From NCBI GenBank assembly GCA_022447365.1, contig JAKVBL010000011.1:51976-115975 (forward strand): a stretch of DNA of 64,000 nucleotides, read 5' to 3'. The stretch comes from Oleiphilaceae bacterium. Lineage in GTDB: Bacteria; Pseudomonadota; Gammaproteobacteria; Pseudomonadales; Oleiphilaceae. Every line of letters begins with the position of its first letter. Position 1 is the first letter of the stretch. The notes beneath the pieces are model-generated. The model was not told the origin of the DNA, made no database searches, and was given only the letters and a program-made list of their open reading frames with translations. Positions 25,990 through 34,934 of this stretch are shown here, piece after piece. A program made the position numbers and the translations under genes.

Positions 25990-26592
25990 TTAAGGCAGCC
26001 TCAAGGCTACCCTGCTCCATTTCACGTCTTCTTTATTGGATAAAATGCTGTCTTGATTATCAATACGCAGTGCAATCTCAAAACCTAGAATTTGCGCTTC
26101 TTCGCAAAGCGTACTCGCACAGGTTGGATAAACATGTGAACCTAAGCCCGCTGGGCCATTACGGAGAGATATGGCGCAAATAGCACCTGGATTCATCAGC
26201 GCTTTAAAGCGATTGATCGCAGCAAGGCGCTGCTTTGGACAAAGGTGATGCCAAACGCCATCCACCAAAATAAAATCGAATTTATATGCAGGGTTTTCGA
26301 GAGAGGGTAAATTAGGAAGCGCATCATTTATCCACTCAATATCAAGTGCATGAAAATGCGCCTTCGCAATATCAACGAACTCTTTTAAGGGCTCTACGGC
26401 AACCGCCTGATAACCGAGATTCGCAAACGCTGCTGCGTTCTGACCAACACCCGCTCCTGCATCTAATACGCTTGCAGGAAGTGGTGGCAGAAGCTTGAAG
26501 AAATCACTGTTAACCTCTTCAAAAGATAAACCTAGGCTTACTGATGCAAAACGCTCGACTGCTTTTTCATACCCCGTTGTACCGACAACCAT
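25990..26592 (-). CDS. Class I SAM-dependent methyltransferase
   Basis: 200-residue cytoplasmic methyltransferase. SAM motif I VLDAGAGVGQNAAAFA at about residues 41-56, acidic motif II AVAVEP, post-motif DFILVDGVWHHL. Substrate unknown. It stands alone, 46 bp after the end of the TonB2 operon on the same strand, and could be co-transcribed with it. Confidence 0.85.
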   Translation of the reverse strand: MVVGTTGYEKAVERFASVSLGLSFEEVNSDFFKLLPPLPASVLDAGAGVGQNAAAFANLGYQAVAVEPLKEFVDIAKAHFHALDIEWINDALPNLPSLENPAYKFDFILVDGVWHHLCPKQRLAAINRFKALMNPGAICAISLRNGPAGLGSHVYPTCASTLCEEAQILGFEIALRIDNQDSILSNKEDVKWSRVALRLP

Positions 26593-26638
26593 TGAGCACC
26601 CTCTCTTATATTCACCCTAGACAATGCTCAAAGTGTGC

Positions 26639-27826
26639 TTAGGAGGCCGCTTGCACCTTCGCGATATACTTGAGCCAGCTTTCGACACTTTTTACCTGCG
26701 CGTGATCGCTCGGCATCTCGGCAAAGGCTTGTTTTGCTTTATCGAACTCGTGACGATTTACATAGGAAATCGCCAACATATACTGCAGATAATTATCGGA
26801 ATGCTTCTTCAACCACGGCTTCAACAATACTTCTACCGCCGCCCACTCTTGCGATTCAAAATAGATCTCAACAAGCTTATTCACATACGTAACTTTCGGT
26901 GCGCGCTTAAGTAATTCTTCAAACACCGCTGCCGCTTGCTCATATTCTTTGGCTTGCGCGAACAAGGCGCCCTCAAGTTGAAGATTACTAATAGAGCCCT
27001 CAAGGGTTTCATTTTTACGCGCTTCCTGAATTGCAATGGCCGCCTTGTATGGCATACCGTCTTGGTTCATTAATTGCGCTAATCGCTTATAGTCTTGCTC
27101 TTTCTGCTCAAGGCCATGTTGATATGGCAGTCGCGTGCTATCAAGCGCCCCCTTATGGTCGCCCAACTGCATATAAAAGCTTGCCAAACGACGCCATTCT
27201 TCTGCCTTATCACCATAATGATTCACTAAACGACGCTGCGCCTTAACCGCTTCTTTCCAATGCTCTTGATACACCTGCGCCGCTACGAGCATGCGATACC
27301 AGTCAATTGGCGCCCTCTCTCGTTTTGATAGTGCGGTTTGCAAAGGCGGAACCATCGCTGCCCAATCTTCGGTCGCCATAAAGGCTTGAGCCAGCATGAC
27401 ATAGTCTGTCGCACGTGCTTTTTGTGTATTGCTCGCTATCCAACTTTGTAGTTTTGTCTGACACGCACGCCATTCTTCAATGCCGCAATGCAGTTGTGCG
27501 ATACCATGCAACAAGCTTTGCTGATTATTATCGTCAAGCAACTTCGCTTCATAAGCCTTTGTTAGATAGGCAAGTGCCGTTGGATAATCGTCTTCATGTA
27601 CCGCAACTTGCCCCAAGGTTTGGCGAACAATGGCTTTAGCAAAGTCGCTGCGTAACTCTTCTTCCATTATCAGAAGTTGTGCCTTCGCTTCAATCCACGC
27701 ATCCTCTTCAATCAGTTTCTGCACCGCTTGTAACTTTTTATACGCATAAGGGGACAAAGAATTTGCGTAAGAAAAACTCACGAAACTAAATAAAGAGCAA
27801 ATAAGAATAAATCTAAACATACGCAT
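26639..27826 (-). CDS. TPR protein of the TonB2 operon
   Basis: Secreted or periplasmic TPR protein of 395 residues with a signal peptide (1-21, ending SYA) and at least seven TPR-like helix pairs (for example DDYPTALAYLTKAYEA, KEYEQAAAVFEELLKRAP, HEFDKAKQAFAEMP). A gene of this kind closes the ttpC-exbB-exbD-tonB operon in vibrios. Its ATG overlaps the tonB stop by one base (TAATG). Role in energy coupling is inferred. Confidence 0.85.
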   Translation of the reverse strand: MRMFRFILICSLFSFVSFSYANSLSPYAYKKLQAVQKLIEEDAWIEAKAQLLIMEEELRSDFAKAIVRQTLGQVAVHEDDYPTALAYLTKAYEAKLLDDNNQQSLLHGIAQLHCGIEEWRACQTKLQSWIASNTQKARATDYVMLAQAFMATEDWAAMVPPLQTALSKRERAPIDWYRMLVAAQVYQEHWKEAVKAQRRLVNHYGDKAEEWRRLASFYMQLGDHKGALDSTRLPYQHGLEQKEQDYKRLAQLMNQDGMPYKAAIAIQEARKNETLEGSISNLQLEGALFAQAKEYEQAAAVFEELLKRAPKVTYVNKLVEIYFESQEWAAVEVLLKPWLKKHSDNYLQYMLAISYVNRHEFDKAKQAFAEMPSDHAQVKSVESWLKYIAKVQAAS

Positions 27827-28533
27827 TACTTCGGAATTTGAAACACATAGGTTTTACGTGCTTTAAAAGGCGTATAGGTACCACCGATTTCCATACGCTG
27901 AAACTTCGATCGACGTAGCGACCGCGCGACAGCCCTTTCAAACACGCCTTCTGGCGTCGCTTCAACGAAGGTAATTGAGTCTTCTCTCACTTTACCATCA
28001 GCCCCAACGACAAACTCTGCTGTCACAGAGCCTTCTATTTTCTTACGCAAGGCGCGCGAAGGATATTGCGGAGCGATGTCTTTTGTCGCGACTAGATTCG
28101 ATTGAAACGGAATATCAACGGACACGGAGTTCGCATTGGGCGCCTCCATACTAATACCAGAGAGATTAAGCGACATATCGACGTTTACGTTCAGCGTAAT
28201 TTTAGGCACGGCGATATCTATAGGCGTTGGCTCGATGGCCAAGTCATTTTTAGGCATTGGCCGATTAAGCATTGGCTCAACGGGAGGCTGCTCTATCAAT
28301 TCAGGCTCGTCTGGTTTGGCGCGTTCTCGCAGTTGAAGGTCACTATCTTGTTCAACAAACAAAAAGCTCAAATCGACAGACTGATCCGCCACTTGCTCTT
28401 GCTTAAAATCTGGCGACGAAACACCCGACAAAATACTAAAAATGATGGTTGAGGCGACTAATGCCAAAGGCATCAAGAACGCATAACGCGCATAACGACT
28501 TTCGAGGGACAATACCGACACGGACGCTGCCAC
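27826..28533 (-). CDS. tonB: TonB energy transducer (TonB2 type)
   Basis: Couples the proton-motive force to outer-membrane receptors. N-terminal membrane anchor at about residues 18-37 (FLMPLALVASTIIFSILSG), a modest Pro/Glu-rich linker (EPELIEQPPVEPMLNRP), and a C-terminal TonB domain from APQYPSRALRKKIEGSVTAEFVVGADGKV. 235 residues; short linker typical of TonB2. GTG start directly after the exbD stop. Serves the three receptors at 9.5, 18.9 and 21.5 kb, by inference. Confidence 0.9.
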   Translation of the reverse strand: MAASVSVLSLESRYARYAFLMPLALVASTIIFSILSGVSSPDFKQEQVADQSVDLSFLFVEQDSDLQLRERAKPDEPELIEQPPVEPMLNRPMPKNDLAIEPTPIDIAVPKITLNVNVDMSLNLSGISMEAPNANSVSVDIPFQSNLVATKDIAPQYPSRALRKKIEGSVTAEFVVGADGKVREDSITFVEATPEGVFERAVARSLRRSKFQRMEIGGTYTPFKARKTYVFQIPK

Positions 28534-28938
28534 CTACTTCGACTTCGTTGCGACGGTATACGGCACACCGGCCTGACGGATTTGGTCGATCAAAGCAACT
28601 AAGCTACCTGTGCTTGACGCCTCATCCGCTTGCACAACCACACTGACATCAGCTTGTTCGGTTTTCATACGCTCAAGCGCTGGACGGATCATACGCACAT
28701 CCACCACCTTGCGGTCTAACCAAATTTCCTCACGATCCGACAAGGCAATCAAAACAGCGGTTTTAGTTTGCGTATCACTAGTGGACGCAACAGGGCGCTT
28801 GATCTCGATACCCGATTCACGAACGAAAGAGGTAGAAACAATAAAAAAGATCAGCATGATAAACACGATGTCGAGCATCGGTGTCATATTCACTTCTGCC
28901 TCTTCTTGCTGCTCTCCAATGAGTATTCGTTGACGCAT
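28534..28938 (-). CDS. exbD: ExbD biopolymer transport protein
   Basis: 134-residue single-pass protein: cytoplasmic EVNMTPMLDIVFIMLIFFIVSTSF, where the membrane helix carries the conserved proton-relay Asp of LDIVF, then a periplasmic domain. Partner of ExbB and TonB. Good position in the operon, 26 bp after exbB. Confidence 0.93.
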   Translation of the reverse strand: MRQRILIGEQQEEAEVNMTPMLDIVFIMLIFFIVSTSFVRESGIEIKRPVASTSDTQTKTAVLIALSDREEIWLDRKVVDVRMIRPALERMKTEQADVSVVVQADEASSTGSLVALIDQIRQAGVPYTVATKSK

Positions 28939-28964
28939 TCTGTATTCCTAATTTAAACGGCATG

Positions 28965-29486
28965 TTAGCCATTCACTGAAAGTGCTTGTTTTTGCTTCTG
29001 CAAAAAACGGGTCTCAGCGGTAACGACACGCTGTAAGCGACCATGAAAAATCAAACCAATTACCGCAACCGCCATCCCCGTCATCGTAGGGAAGGTTGCA
29101 CTTGCTACACCAGACGCCATCAAACGTGGATTTGCCGTACCATAAACCGCCAAGCTATCAAACAGCTGAATCATGCCGGTAACCGTGCCAAGTAGTCCAA
29201 GTAAAGGGCATAAACCAATAATGGTTTTAAGCAAGGACATAGAACTATTCAGCTCGATCTGTGCATCGCAGATTTTGCTTAACACCAGACGCCAGTTCTG
29301 CTGCTCGTCTATCGAAGCACATAAACTGCGTTTTACACCACGGTATGCGGTAAACACAAATAGAAAGCGCTCGGCCAGAATCAGTAACATCAAAAAGGTC
29401 ATGCCAAGAATGGCGTATAGCACCCATCCACCAGACTGAAAAAAGAAGCCTAGCTCTAAGATCCATTCATCAATGCTTAGTAGCAT
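28965..29486 (-). CDS. exbB: ExbB proton channel protein (TonB2 type)
   Basis: 173-residue MotA/TolQ/ExbB protein with an N-terminal helix (GGWVLYAILGMTFLMLLILAERF) and the two family helices around CPLLGLLGTVTGMIQLFD and TFPTMTGMAVAVIGLIFHGRL. Forms the motor with ExbD. The longer relative TtpC is encoded just upstream, giving the two-ExbB arrangement of TonB2 systems. Confidence 0.93.
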   Translation of the reverse strand: MLLSIDEWILELGFFFQSGGWVLYAILGMTFLMLLILAERFLFVFTAYRGVKRSLCASIDEQQNWRLVLSKICDAQIELNSSMSLLKTIIGLCPLLGLLGTVTGMIQLFDSLAVYGTANPRLMASGVASATFPTMTGMAVAVIGLIFHGRLQRVVTAETRFLQKQKQALSVNG

Positions 29487-29501
29487 CGCTTGCCTCTCGC
29501 T

Positions 29502-30866
29502 TTATGCTGCTTTTGAATCTGTTTGGTCCAGAGAACCAAGAGCGCCAAAACTCTTCTGCTGAAGAATCTGAACAATACGGCGACTGCGCGAAGTTAATAC
29601 GCTGTGTGCGAACAAAATAGGCACAGCGACCACCAAACCAAGCACGGTCGTCATCAAGGCTTGCGAAATACCAGAAGCCATTAGTTTTGGATCACTCGTT
29701 CCGAACACAGAAATACTTTGGAAGGTTGCGATCATACCTACAACCGTACCAAGCAGCCCCAATAATGGCGCAACGGCGGCAAGTAATTTCAAAAAGCTTT
29801 GGCCTTGTTCGAGGTTTGCTAATTCTGCCATCACTGCTTCATCAACTTTTAGCTCAAGCGCGTCATTGTCATTCTCTACATCGGCAGATTTAACTGCATG
29901 CAATACGCGACCTAGGGGGTTGTCCTGTCGTAGGTCTTGAGACTGTAGTTGTTTGCGTACGCCTAACTCAGCCTTAAGCAATTTCAATAGCTGGTATAGG
30001 CCTATCAATAAACCAATCAAGCCAAGCGCAATAATGATGTAGCCAATGTTCCCGCCTTGTGCAATACGCTCTTGAAGCGTTGGCTCGCGGTCAAGCAATG
30101 CAAACAATTCGCCGCGCGTTGGATCAATTAACAGTGTGGTAGGGATTGCAGTATCCAATTGCGGAATCTGCGAAAACGTCTCTGAAGGTTGGGTCGGTAG
30201 TTCGCTCAATTGTTGCTTGCTAAGATCCCAAGCTAGGTAATTACCTCGCTCATCCATCGCACTAAAGGCACCGATACGAAGCACTTGCTTAGCGGAAGTT
30301 TTTCCATCCAATGCAACAACGGGAAGGTCTAGTAATTCAATCTTCCCTGATTCAACAATTTCACTTTCAAAACTACTGAATAAGGCTTGTAGCTCAAGAA
30401 GGGTTGGAACCTTACTGGTCTCGGCAAAACGCAATGCTGTAATACGATCAGGAAATTGTGCACTGGTCATCGAATCTTCAAGGCTAGGAATTAAATCCAG
30501 CGCGCTTTCTTTCGCAACACCAAATACTTCGCCAAGTGTGCCGCTCGCTAAATCGAGTTTTTCTTGAAGAGTTGCGATGTCGTCTTCGTTCTTATCAAAC
30601 AAGGCTTTCAAACGTTGCTTTTCTTTTTCTTCCTCAGCAATTTCCTGATTTGTTTGGCGAAGCAAACGCTTCTGCTCAGCCAAAGCAAGTTTCGATACAC
30701 GCTCACGCTCAGCATTTTCTTTTGCGTCGTTTTTCACAATCGACTTTGCGAGCGCAATAAAATCTACATTTTGCGAATCTTCGGCCAGGCTTTTTTGGGC
30801 AAAAAACAGACCTGCATTCACGATTAACAGAAGGCCAAGTACTTTGCCTAAAGTAAATTGTTTCAT
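29502..30866 (-). CDS. ttpC: TtpC, ExbB-like protein with periplasmic coiled-coil
   Basis: 454-residue MotA/TolQ/ExbB-domain protein with a signal sequence (1-28), a periplasmic extension containing a charged coiled-coil at about residues 40-110 (ENAERERVSKLALAEQKRLL, EEEKEKQRLKALFDKNEDDI), one helix near 277-295 and the ExbB core APLLGLLGTVVGMIATFQ and LMTTVLGLVVAVPILFAH. This matches TtpC, required by TonB2 in vibrios. Between the DUF3450 gene and exbB. Confidence 0.9.
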   Translation of the reverse strand: MKQFTLGKVLGLLLIVNAGLFFAQKSLAEDSQNVDFIALAKSIVKNDAKENAERERVSKLALAEQKRLLRQTNQEIAEEEKEKQRLKALFDKNEDDIATLQEKLDLASGTLGEVFGVAKESALDLIPSLEDSMTSAQFPDRITALRFAETSKVPTLLELQALFSSFESEIVESGKIELLDLPVVALDGKTSAKQVLRIGAFSAMDERGNYLAWDLSKQQLSELPTQPSETFSQIPQLDTAIPTTLLIDPTRGELFALLDREPTLQERIAQGGNIGYIIIALGLIGLLIGLYQLLKLLKAELGVRKQLQSQDLRQDNPLGRVLHAVKSADVENDNDALELKVDEAVMAELANLEQGQSFLKLLAAVAPLLGLLGTVVGMIATFQSISVFGTSDPKLMASGISQALMTTVLGLVVAVPILFAHSVLTSRSRRIVQILQQKSFGALGSLDQTDSKAA

Positions 30867-30875
30867 GTCAGCCCC

Positions 30876-31658
30876 CTACTTCGCTGCTGTGACAAGTGGT
30901 AAAGCTAACAACTCTGGAACACGTTGCTGCAAAGCAATCTGCATTGCCTTACTTAAATTAAGGTTTTCACCTCGATCTAATTGCGCCCAGCGCTGTTCAG
31001 CTCGGAGCCACAACGCCCCTTCAGAACCATCACGCGTCTGATAGTACAGCGCCGTACGACCAATTCGCAGATAACTAACTTGCACCTGTTCCTCTGAACC
31101 GATCAAATCTGCGGTATAAGTTTCGATGGTGCGGCCGTATGCAACTTCGTTCTCATACGCTTCAAGAATTTGGCGATATTTTTCAGCGATACTAATATCG
31201 GCGCGGTCAACTAATGCGAAAAGTGAATCCAATTCAGCCTTACGCTGCGCTAGTTTGAAAGGAAGATCTTCCTGCACTAGCTCTTTTAGTCGATCGACCA
31301 TCACAACAAGCAACGGCAGCATGGCTTGTTCAGTTTCGGAAATAGAATCAATCTGCTGCTGCAGTTCTACCTTTTCCTTTTCCTGCGCCTGAATCAAGCG
31401 ACGCATTTGAATATTGTAGGCTTTAACAAGATTGAGTTGACGCTCGGCTGCTAGAACTTCATCTACTGTTTGACGCGTCTTTTCAGAGAGCTGATCGATT
31501 CTAGTTTGCGACGCGGATGCAACTTCATGTGACGACCGAGTTAGCTTCAAAACTTTTTCAAGCATTTCTTCCGACAACGCTGGGAGTGACACCGTTACCA
31601 AGCAAACCAGGGCCATGACGCGAACAACAAATCGCCGCACACAACCGAAAAGAGACAT
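30876..31658 (-). CDS. DUF3450 periplasmic coiled-coil protein
   Basis: About 260 residues: signal peptide (ending LPALS), long coiled-coil to residue 110 (ASASQTRIDQLSEKTRQ, RRLIQAQEKEKVELQQQI), then EDLPFKLAQRKAEL and SYLRIGRTALYYQTRDG, the DUF3450 signature. First gene of the TonB2 operon, as in Vibrio and Shewanella. ATG 31658 is chosen over 31673, but neither has a clear ribosome site. A Fur box lies about 55 bp upstream. Confidence 0.88.
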   Translation of the reverse strand: MSLFGCVRRFVVRVMALVCLVTVSLPALSEEMLEKVLKLTRSSHEVASASQTRIDQLSEKTRQTVDEVLAAERQLNLVKAYNIQMRRLIQAQEKEKVELQQQIDSISETEQAMLPLLVVMVDRLKELVQEDLPFKLAQRKAELDSLFALVDRADISIAEKYRQILEAYENEVAYGRTIETYTADLIGSEEQVQVSYLRIGRTALYYQTRDGSEGALWLRAEQRWAQLDRGENLNLSKAMQIALQQRVPELLALPLVTAAK

Positions 31659-31711
31659 GCAGTAAAAAAACATAAACCGAACACTTAAAATAAATTGAAT
31701 GGACTTATTAC

Positions 31712-31730
31712 AAATGAGAATGATTATTAT
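31712..31730. promoter_or_regulatory. Fur box of the TonB2 operon
   Basis: AAATGAGAATGATTATTAT, the best Fur match in the window, upstream of the DUF3450-ttpC-exbB-exbD-tonB-TPR operon. Confidence 0.8.
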
Positions 31731-31884
31731 ATAGAATTTTATTTACAGCGCAAAGCTTAAGATAAACTAAGTCAAAAATTTAAAGTTCCAAGACCAATAC
31801 GAAGGGAATGACATCGAATTAATGCTGATTAAAATCTGAGGACTAATCATCACCATGCCTTCAAGTCGTGAATAAAACATACGT

Positions 31885-32094
31885 GTCATTGCAGTACTAC
31901 ATGACCTTAATCATATACTGAAATATTGCAACCAAGCCTTGATAATTGATCAAGGAAGCGCCTTACAAACGGACTGTGTTGAGGAAGCACTCTGTCGTAA
32001 GAATTTCGAACAATGTTGGCAATATACGCCCGAGATTGTAAGAACTTCGGAAGGAAATGTGCTTATTATTCAAGGCTTAAGCATGAGCCATTAG
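31885..32094 (+). pseudogene. C-terminal remnant of an HmuV-like ABC ATPase
   Basis: An open frame without a start reads VIAVLHDLNHILKYCNQALI and continues to TAG at 32092. Residue by residue it follows the last 62 residues of HmuV at 7.1-7.9 kb (GVLHDLNHVLKYCDKALLID; ERCWKYKAEF against EQCWQYTPEI; SSEGYKLII against TSEGNVLII). Only about half of the residues are identical, so it comes from a diverged second haem or siderophore transporter, not a recent copy. Everything before the switch-histidine region is missing. Confidence 0.85.
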
Positions 32095-32180
32095 TCATCA
32101 TGGTACTAGCATGTAAGATATTCACTCAGACCCTACCTCTTGTTTATTTTACCCGATAAGCCTGATCCAAAGCCCGTTTA

Positions 32181-32215
32181 GTTCAGTATTGAACCATATT
32201 GATTGAACATTGAAC
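32181..32215. promoter_or_regulatory. ATTGAAC repeats before the marR gene
   Basis: ATTGAAC occurs at 32188-32194, 32202-32208 and 32209-32215, and GTTCAGTATTGAAC (32181-32194) is an inverted repeat. The block lies 17-51 bp upstream of the MarR start and probably is its own operator. Confidence 0.6.
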
Positions 32216-32231
32216 TAATTAGGGCCAGACC

Positions 32232-32759
32232 TTGCACACCCAAAGCGATACATCAAACCGACTACTTGCGTGGAAACACCTAGTCGAGGCATACCAAACC
32301 TGCCATCAAAAATATGCCCGTATGATGAGCCACTTCGATCTTACGGTTTCACAATTTGATGTGCTTACTGGAATCGAGAGCTTAGGTGACAAGGCCACCC
32401 CCAAAGAAGTAGCCAAAAGGCTATTGGTGACGAAGGGCAACATCACCAGCGTAACTCGTCGCCTATTTGAGAGAGGTTTGATTCATCAAAAGTCACACGC
32501 TCTCGACAAAAGATCCATCATTTTGGAATTAACAGACTCAGGAAAAAGTCTGTTGACGAATGCCAAGCTAGCGGCCAAACAATTCGTTGCGCAACAACTA
32601 GCCCCCTTCTCACAAAGTGATGTGGATTTAGTCGACAACTTGATGCAACAAATGCGGTCTCATTTGAATTCCAAAGATTTCGATTTCGCTGTCCAAGGTA
32701 TTGTCAGTCAACACACCAGCGAACAAATGAATCTCTCATCAATGGACGCCCCACAATGA
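32232..32759 (+). CDS. MarR-family transcriptional regulator
   Basis: 175-residue winged-helix regulator: LTVSQFDVLTGIESLGDKATPKEVAKRLLVTKGNITSVTRRLFERGLI is the HTH with wing DKRSIILELTDSGKSLL. A TTG start at 32232 keeps the first dimerisation helix; the next ATG (32321) would remove it. AGGG lies upstream. Overlaps the hydrolase gene by 4 bp (ATGA), so it likely controls the two hydrolase genes and itself through the ATTGAAC repeats. Ligand unknown; lipophilic esters are possible given the cargo. Confidence 0.85.
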   Translation: MHTQSDTSNRLLAWKHLVEAYQTCHQKYARMMSHFDLTVSQFDVLTGIESLGDKATPKEVAKRLLVTKGNITSVTRRLFERGLIHQKSHALDKRSIILELTDSGKSLLTNAKLAAKQFVAQQLAPFSQSDVDLVDNLMQQMRSHLNSKDFDFAVQGIVSQHTSEQMNLSSMDAPQ

Positions 32760-33538
32760 ACCCTACACACCAACTTAGTACCCCTAGTTTTAAGAATGGC
32801 CTGCTGGAATACCGCGCCGCGTTTGACCTGATTGCCCTACCCGCATGGATGTCATATTTGAGCGTAAAACAGCAAAAAGATATAGGCAAAGGCCGTCACG
32901 TATTTGTTCTGCCTGGTTTCGGTGCTAGTGATTCAAGCATGAAACCACTCCGGTTTTTCCTAGAACGTCATGGGTTTAAAGCAATGGGCTGGGGACTTGG
33001 AGTCAATCGTGCTGGCCTAGACAAAGATTATGACCTGCACTCCATGGAATGGGAGTTACCTCCTCCTAATCCTCATAATGGAGAGTTCGGTGTACCTCAT
33101 CTCTGCGGTCTAATAGCTGAGAGAGTGAAAGAGTTTTACGAACAAACAGGAAAGCAAGTTTCGCTAGTCGGATGGAGCCTTGGTGGCGTAGTTGCCCGAG
33201 AAGTAGCGAGAGATTTACCCGAAATGGTCGATCATGTCGTAACGCTGGGCACGCCGCTTACGGGCGGCCCAAAATATACTGCGGCCGCACCTATCTTGGC
33301 CAAAAAAGGCTTAGATCTGGACTGGATTGAGGCTGGCGTCGAAGAGCGAAAAAAGAAGCCCATTCAATGCAAGCTCAGTGCAATTGTTAGTAAAACAGAC
33401 GGCGTCGTTGATTGGTCTGCCAGCGTATTGCCCGAAGACCAACAAACACGATATATCGAAGTGAACGTTTCTCATTTAGGAATGGGGTTCAATCGACAAA
33501 CCATGTCACTCGTACTCAAAGAACTGCAACAGGACTAA
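32756..33538 (+). CDS. Alpha/beta hydrolase (lipase/acyltransferase type)
   Basis: 260-residue alpha/beta hydrolase. Nucleophile elbow GWSLGG near residues 139-144 with serine, oxyanion loop LPGFGASD near 51-58, acid candidate in SKTDGVVDW, and late VSHLGMG with the catalytic His. The THPTP-like TLGTPLTGGP segment is seen in PGAP1/triacylglycerol-lipase-like enzymes. Substrate unknown. Second gene of the marR operon. Confidence 0.8.
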   Translation: MNPTHQLSTPSFKNGLLEYRAAFDLIALPAWMSYLSVKQQKDIGKGRHVFVLPGFGASDSSMKPLRFFLERHGFKAMGWGLGVNRAGLDKDYDLHSMEWELPPPNPHNGEFGVPHLCGLIAERVKEFYEQTGKQVSLVGWSLGGVVAREVARDLPEMVDHVVTLGTPLTGGPKYTAAAPILAKKGLDLDWIEAGVEERKKKPIQCKLSAIVSKTDGVVDWSASVLPEDQQTRYIEVNVSHLGMGFNRQTMSLVLKELQQD

Positions 33539-33541
33539 GCG

Positions 33542-34339
33542 ATGCGTTCAAACATAAATGCGCTTAACATCGATACAAGTACGCCCATTCTGTTTGTTCC
33601 CGGCGCTATGTCCGGTTCTTGGATTTGGGAAGATAATTTTGCTCAGCACTATAGAGCGATGGGTTTTAAAGTTCATTGCATGACCTTCAGCGGGCATCAT
33701 TTATCTTTTAAGGAACGGCTTAAGCTAAGGTTTAATGACTACGTCGATGAATGCATTGAAGCAATCGAAAGCTTTGATAAGGCACCGATCGTCATTGGCC
33801 ATTCTCTTGGTGGACTTGCGTCCCTTCACGCCACTGCTCACGCTAAAGCCCATGCATTGATCTTAATGTCGCCTGTGCCAATTTCTGGAGTTGTCGGTTC
33901 GATGAGCTCTCTCGCTAAAAAGTCACCAATCTCTCTCGCCAAATTTATTACCGCCGCGTGTTATGCAGGTATAACCCGCTACGGAACACCCCCGATAGGA
34001 ATATATTCTGATACATGCGACACAGCTGATGCTGACAAGGTCACCGCCCAGCTGAGGTCCGAATCAATTCCAGTATTAATGAAATTACTATCACCTCCAA
34101 AATTGATCAGCACCAAACTTCATCCAAGCAACATATTGTTTCTAGCTGCCAAGGGAGATCACATTATCCCCCATACCGAAATTCAGAAAAGCGCAGATCA
34201 ACTCGGCGCGGATATAAAAATATACAAAGGCCTAAGCCACACCTATCAGGCTGAAAGCTGCTGGCCGGACATCGCTAACAATATTCTGCAGTGGTTACAT
34301 CAATCAAACATGAAAGACCATCAAGCGAGCGCGGCGTGA
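33542..34339 (+). CDS. Alpha/beta hydrolase
   Basis: 265-residue hydrolase with VPGAMSGSWIWEDN (oxyanion region), nucleophile GHSLGG near residues 84-89, Asp in AAKGDHIIP and His in GLSHTYQ. Three bases after the preceding hydrolase gene. The two enzymes are of different subgroups, so they may act in sequence. Substrate unknown. Confidence 0.8.
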   Translation: MRSNINALNIDTSTPILFVPGAMSGSWIWEDNFAQHYRAMGFKVHCMTFSGHHLSFKERLKLRFNDYVDECIEAIESFDKAPIVIGHSLGGLASLHATAHAKAHALILMSPVPISGVVGSMSSLAKKSPISLAKFITAACYAGITRYGTPPIGIYSDTCDTADADKVTAQLRSESIPVLMKLLSPPKLISTKLHPSNILFLAAKGDHIIPHTEIQKSADQLGADIKIYKGLSHTYQAESCWPDIANNILQWLHQSNMKDHQASAA

Positions 34340-34479
34340 GCGCTAAGCTGTCTTTCAACCTCGTCATGGCCTGCTTATACAGCGGTCTATTATTTCTCTA
34401 AAAAACCAGTAGGGTTTGATTGGAATCCTGAGCACCGCTTTTGTTTCACGTATTCGCGGTCACGTGCTCACGATGCAAA

Positions 34480-34770
34480 TCAAGCCTGCTTTGTTTCTAG
34501 CTTTACCACTTCTGCCTTTTCTTCTTCAAGCAAACTTTCGGCATCAACTCCCTTAAATAGTTTTGCCACCTTCTCTTTGTTTTTAGACAGCAAAACAGAC
34601 AGATCTTCCAGCAAGCCATCATCAATATCTACACCCTTAGCTTGTATAAAAGTAGCAAGGTTGTCTGCTACATCTAGCATCTTGTCGTAGCGATCTGCTT
34701 CTCTTTTGTCTGTCGTCACTAGCTTTTCAACCCCTTTATGTTCAACCACATAACGCGTAATGATCGCCAT
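34480..34770 (-). CDS. yebG: YebG family SOS protein
   Basis: 96-residue protein aligned with E. coli YebG: start MAIITRYVVEHKGVEKLVTT, the KREADRYDKMLDVADNLATF block and an acidic tail. YebG is a DNA-damage-inducible protein of unclear function. A strong LexA box is 44-63 bp upstream, supporting both identity and regulation. Confidence 0.9.
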   Translation of the reverse strand: MAIITRYVVEHKGVEKLVTTDKREADRYDKMLDVADNLATFIQAKGVDIDDGLLEDLSVLLSKNKEKVAKLFKGVDAESLLEEEKAEVVKLETKQA

Positions 34771-34813
34771 GATTTGCTCCTATTTTTAATTCGTGTGAAT
34801 ACACTATCACAAA

Positions 34814-34833
34814 TACTGTATATGCAAACAGTA
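34814..34833. promoter_or_regulatory. LexA (SOS) box
   Basis: TACTGTATATGCAAACAGTA has CTGT-10-ACAG with AT-rich centre, matching the E. coli-type consensus TACTGTATATATATACAGTA in all outer positions. Confidence 0.92.
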
Positions 34834-34934
34834 TAATTATTAAATTTTAGCATTCAAACAAAGAAACCTTTTAAACCGATCCATTGAACCTCAATGTATA
34901 AAAGCAGAGTGGATAGCGTAATAAGGAGCATCGA

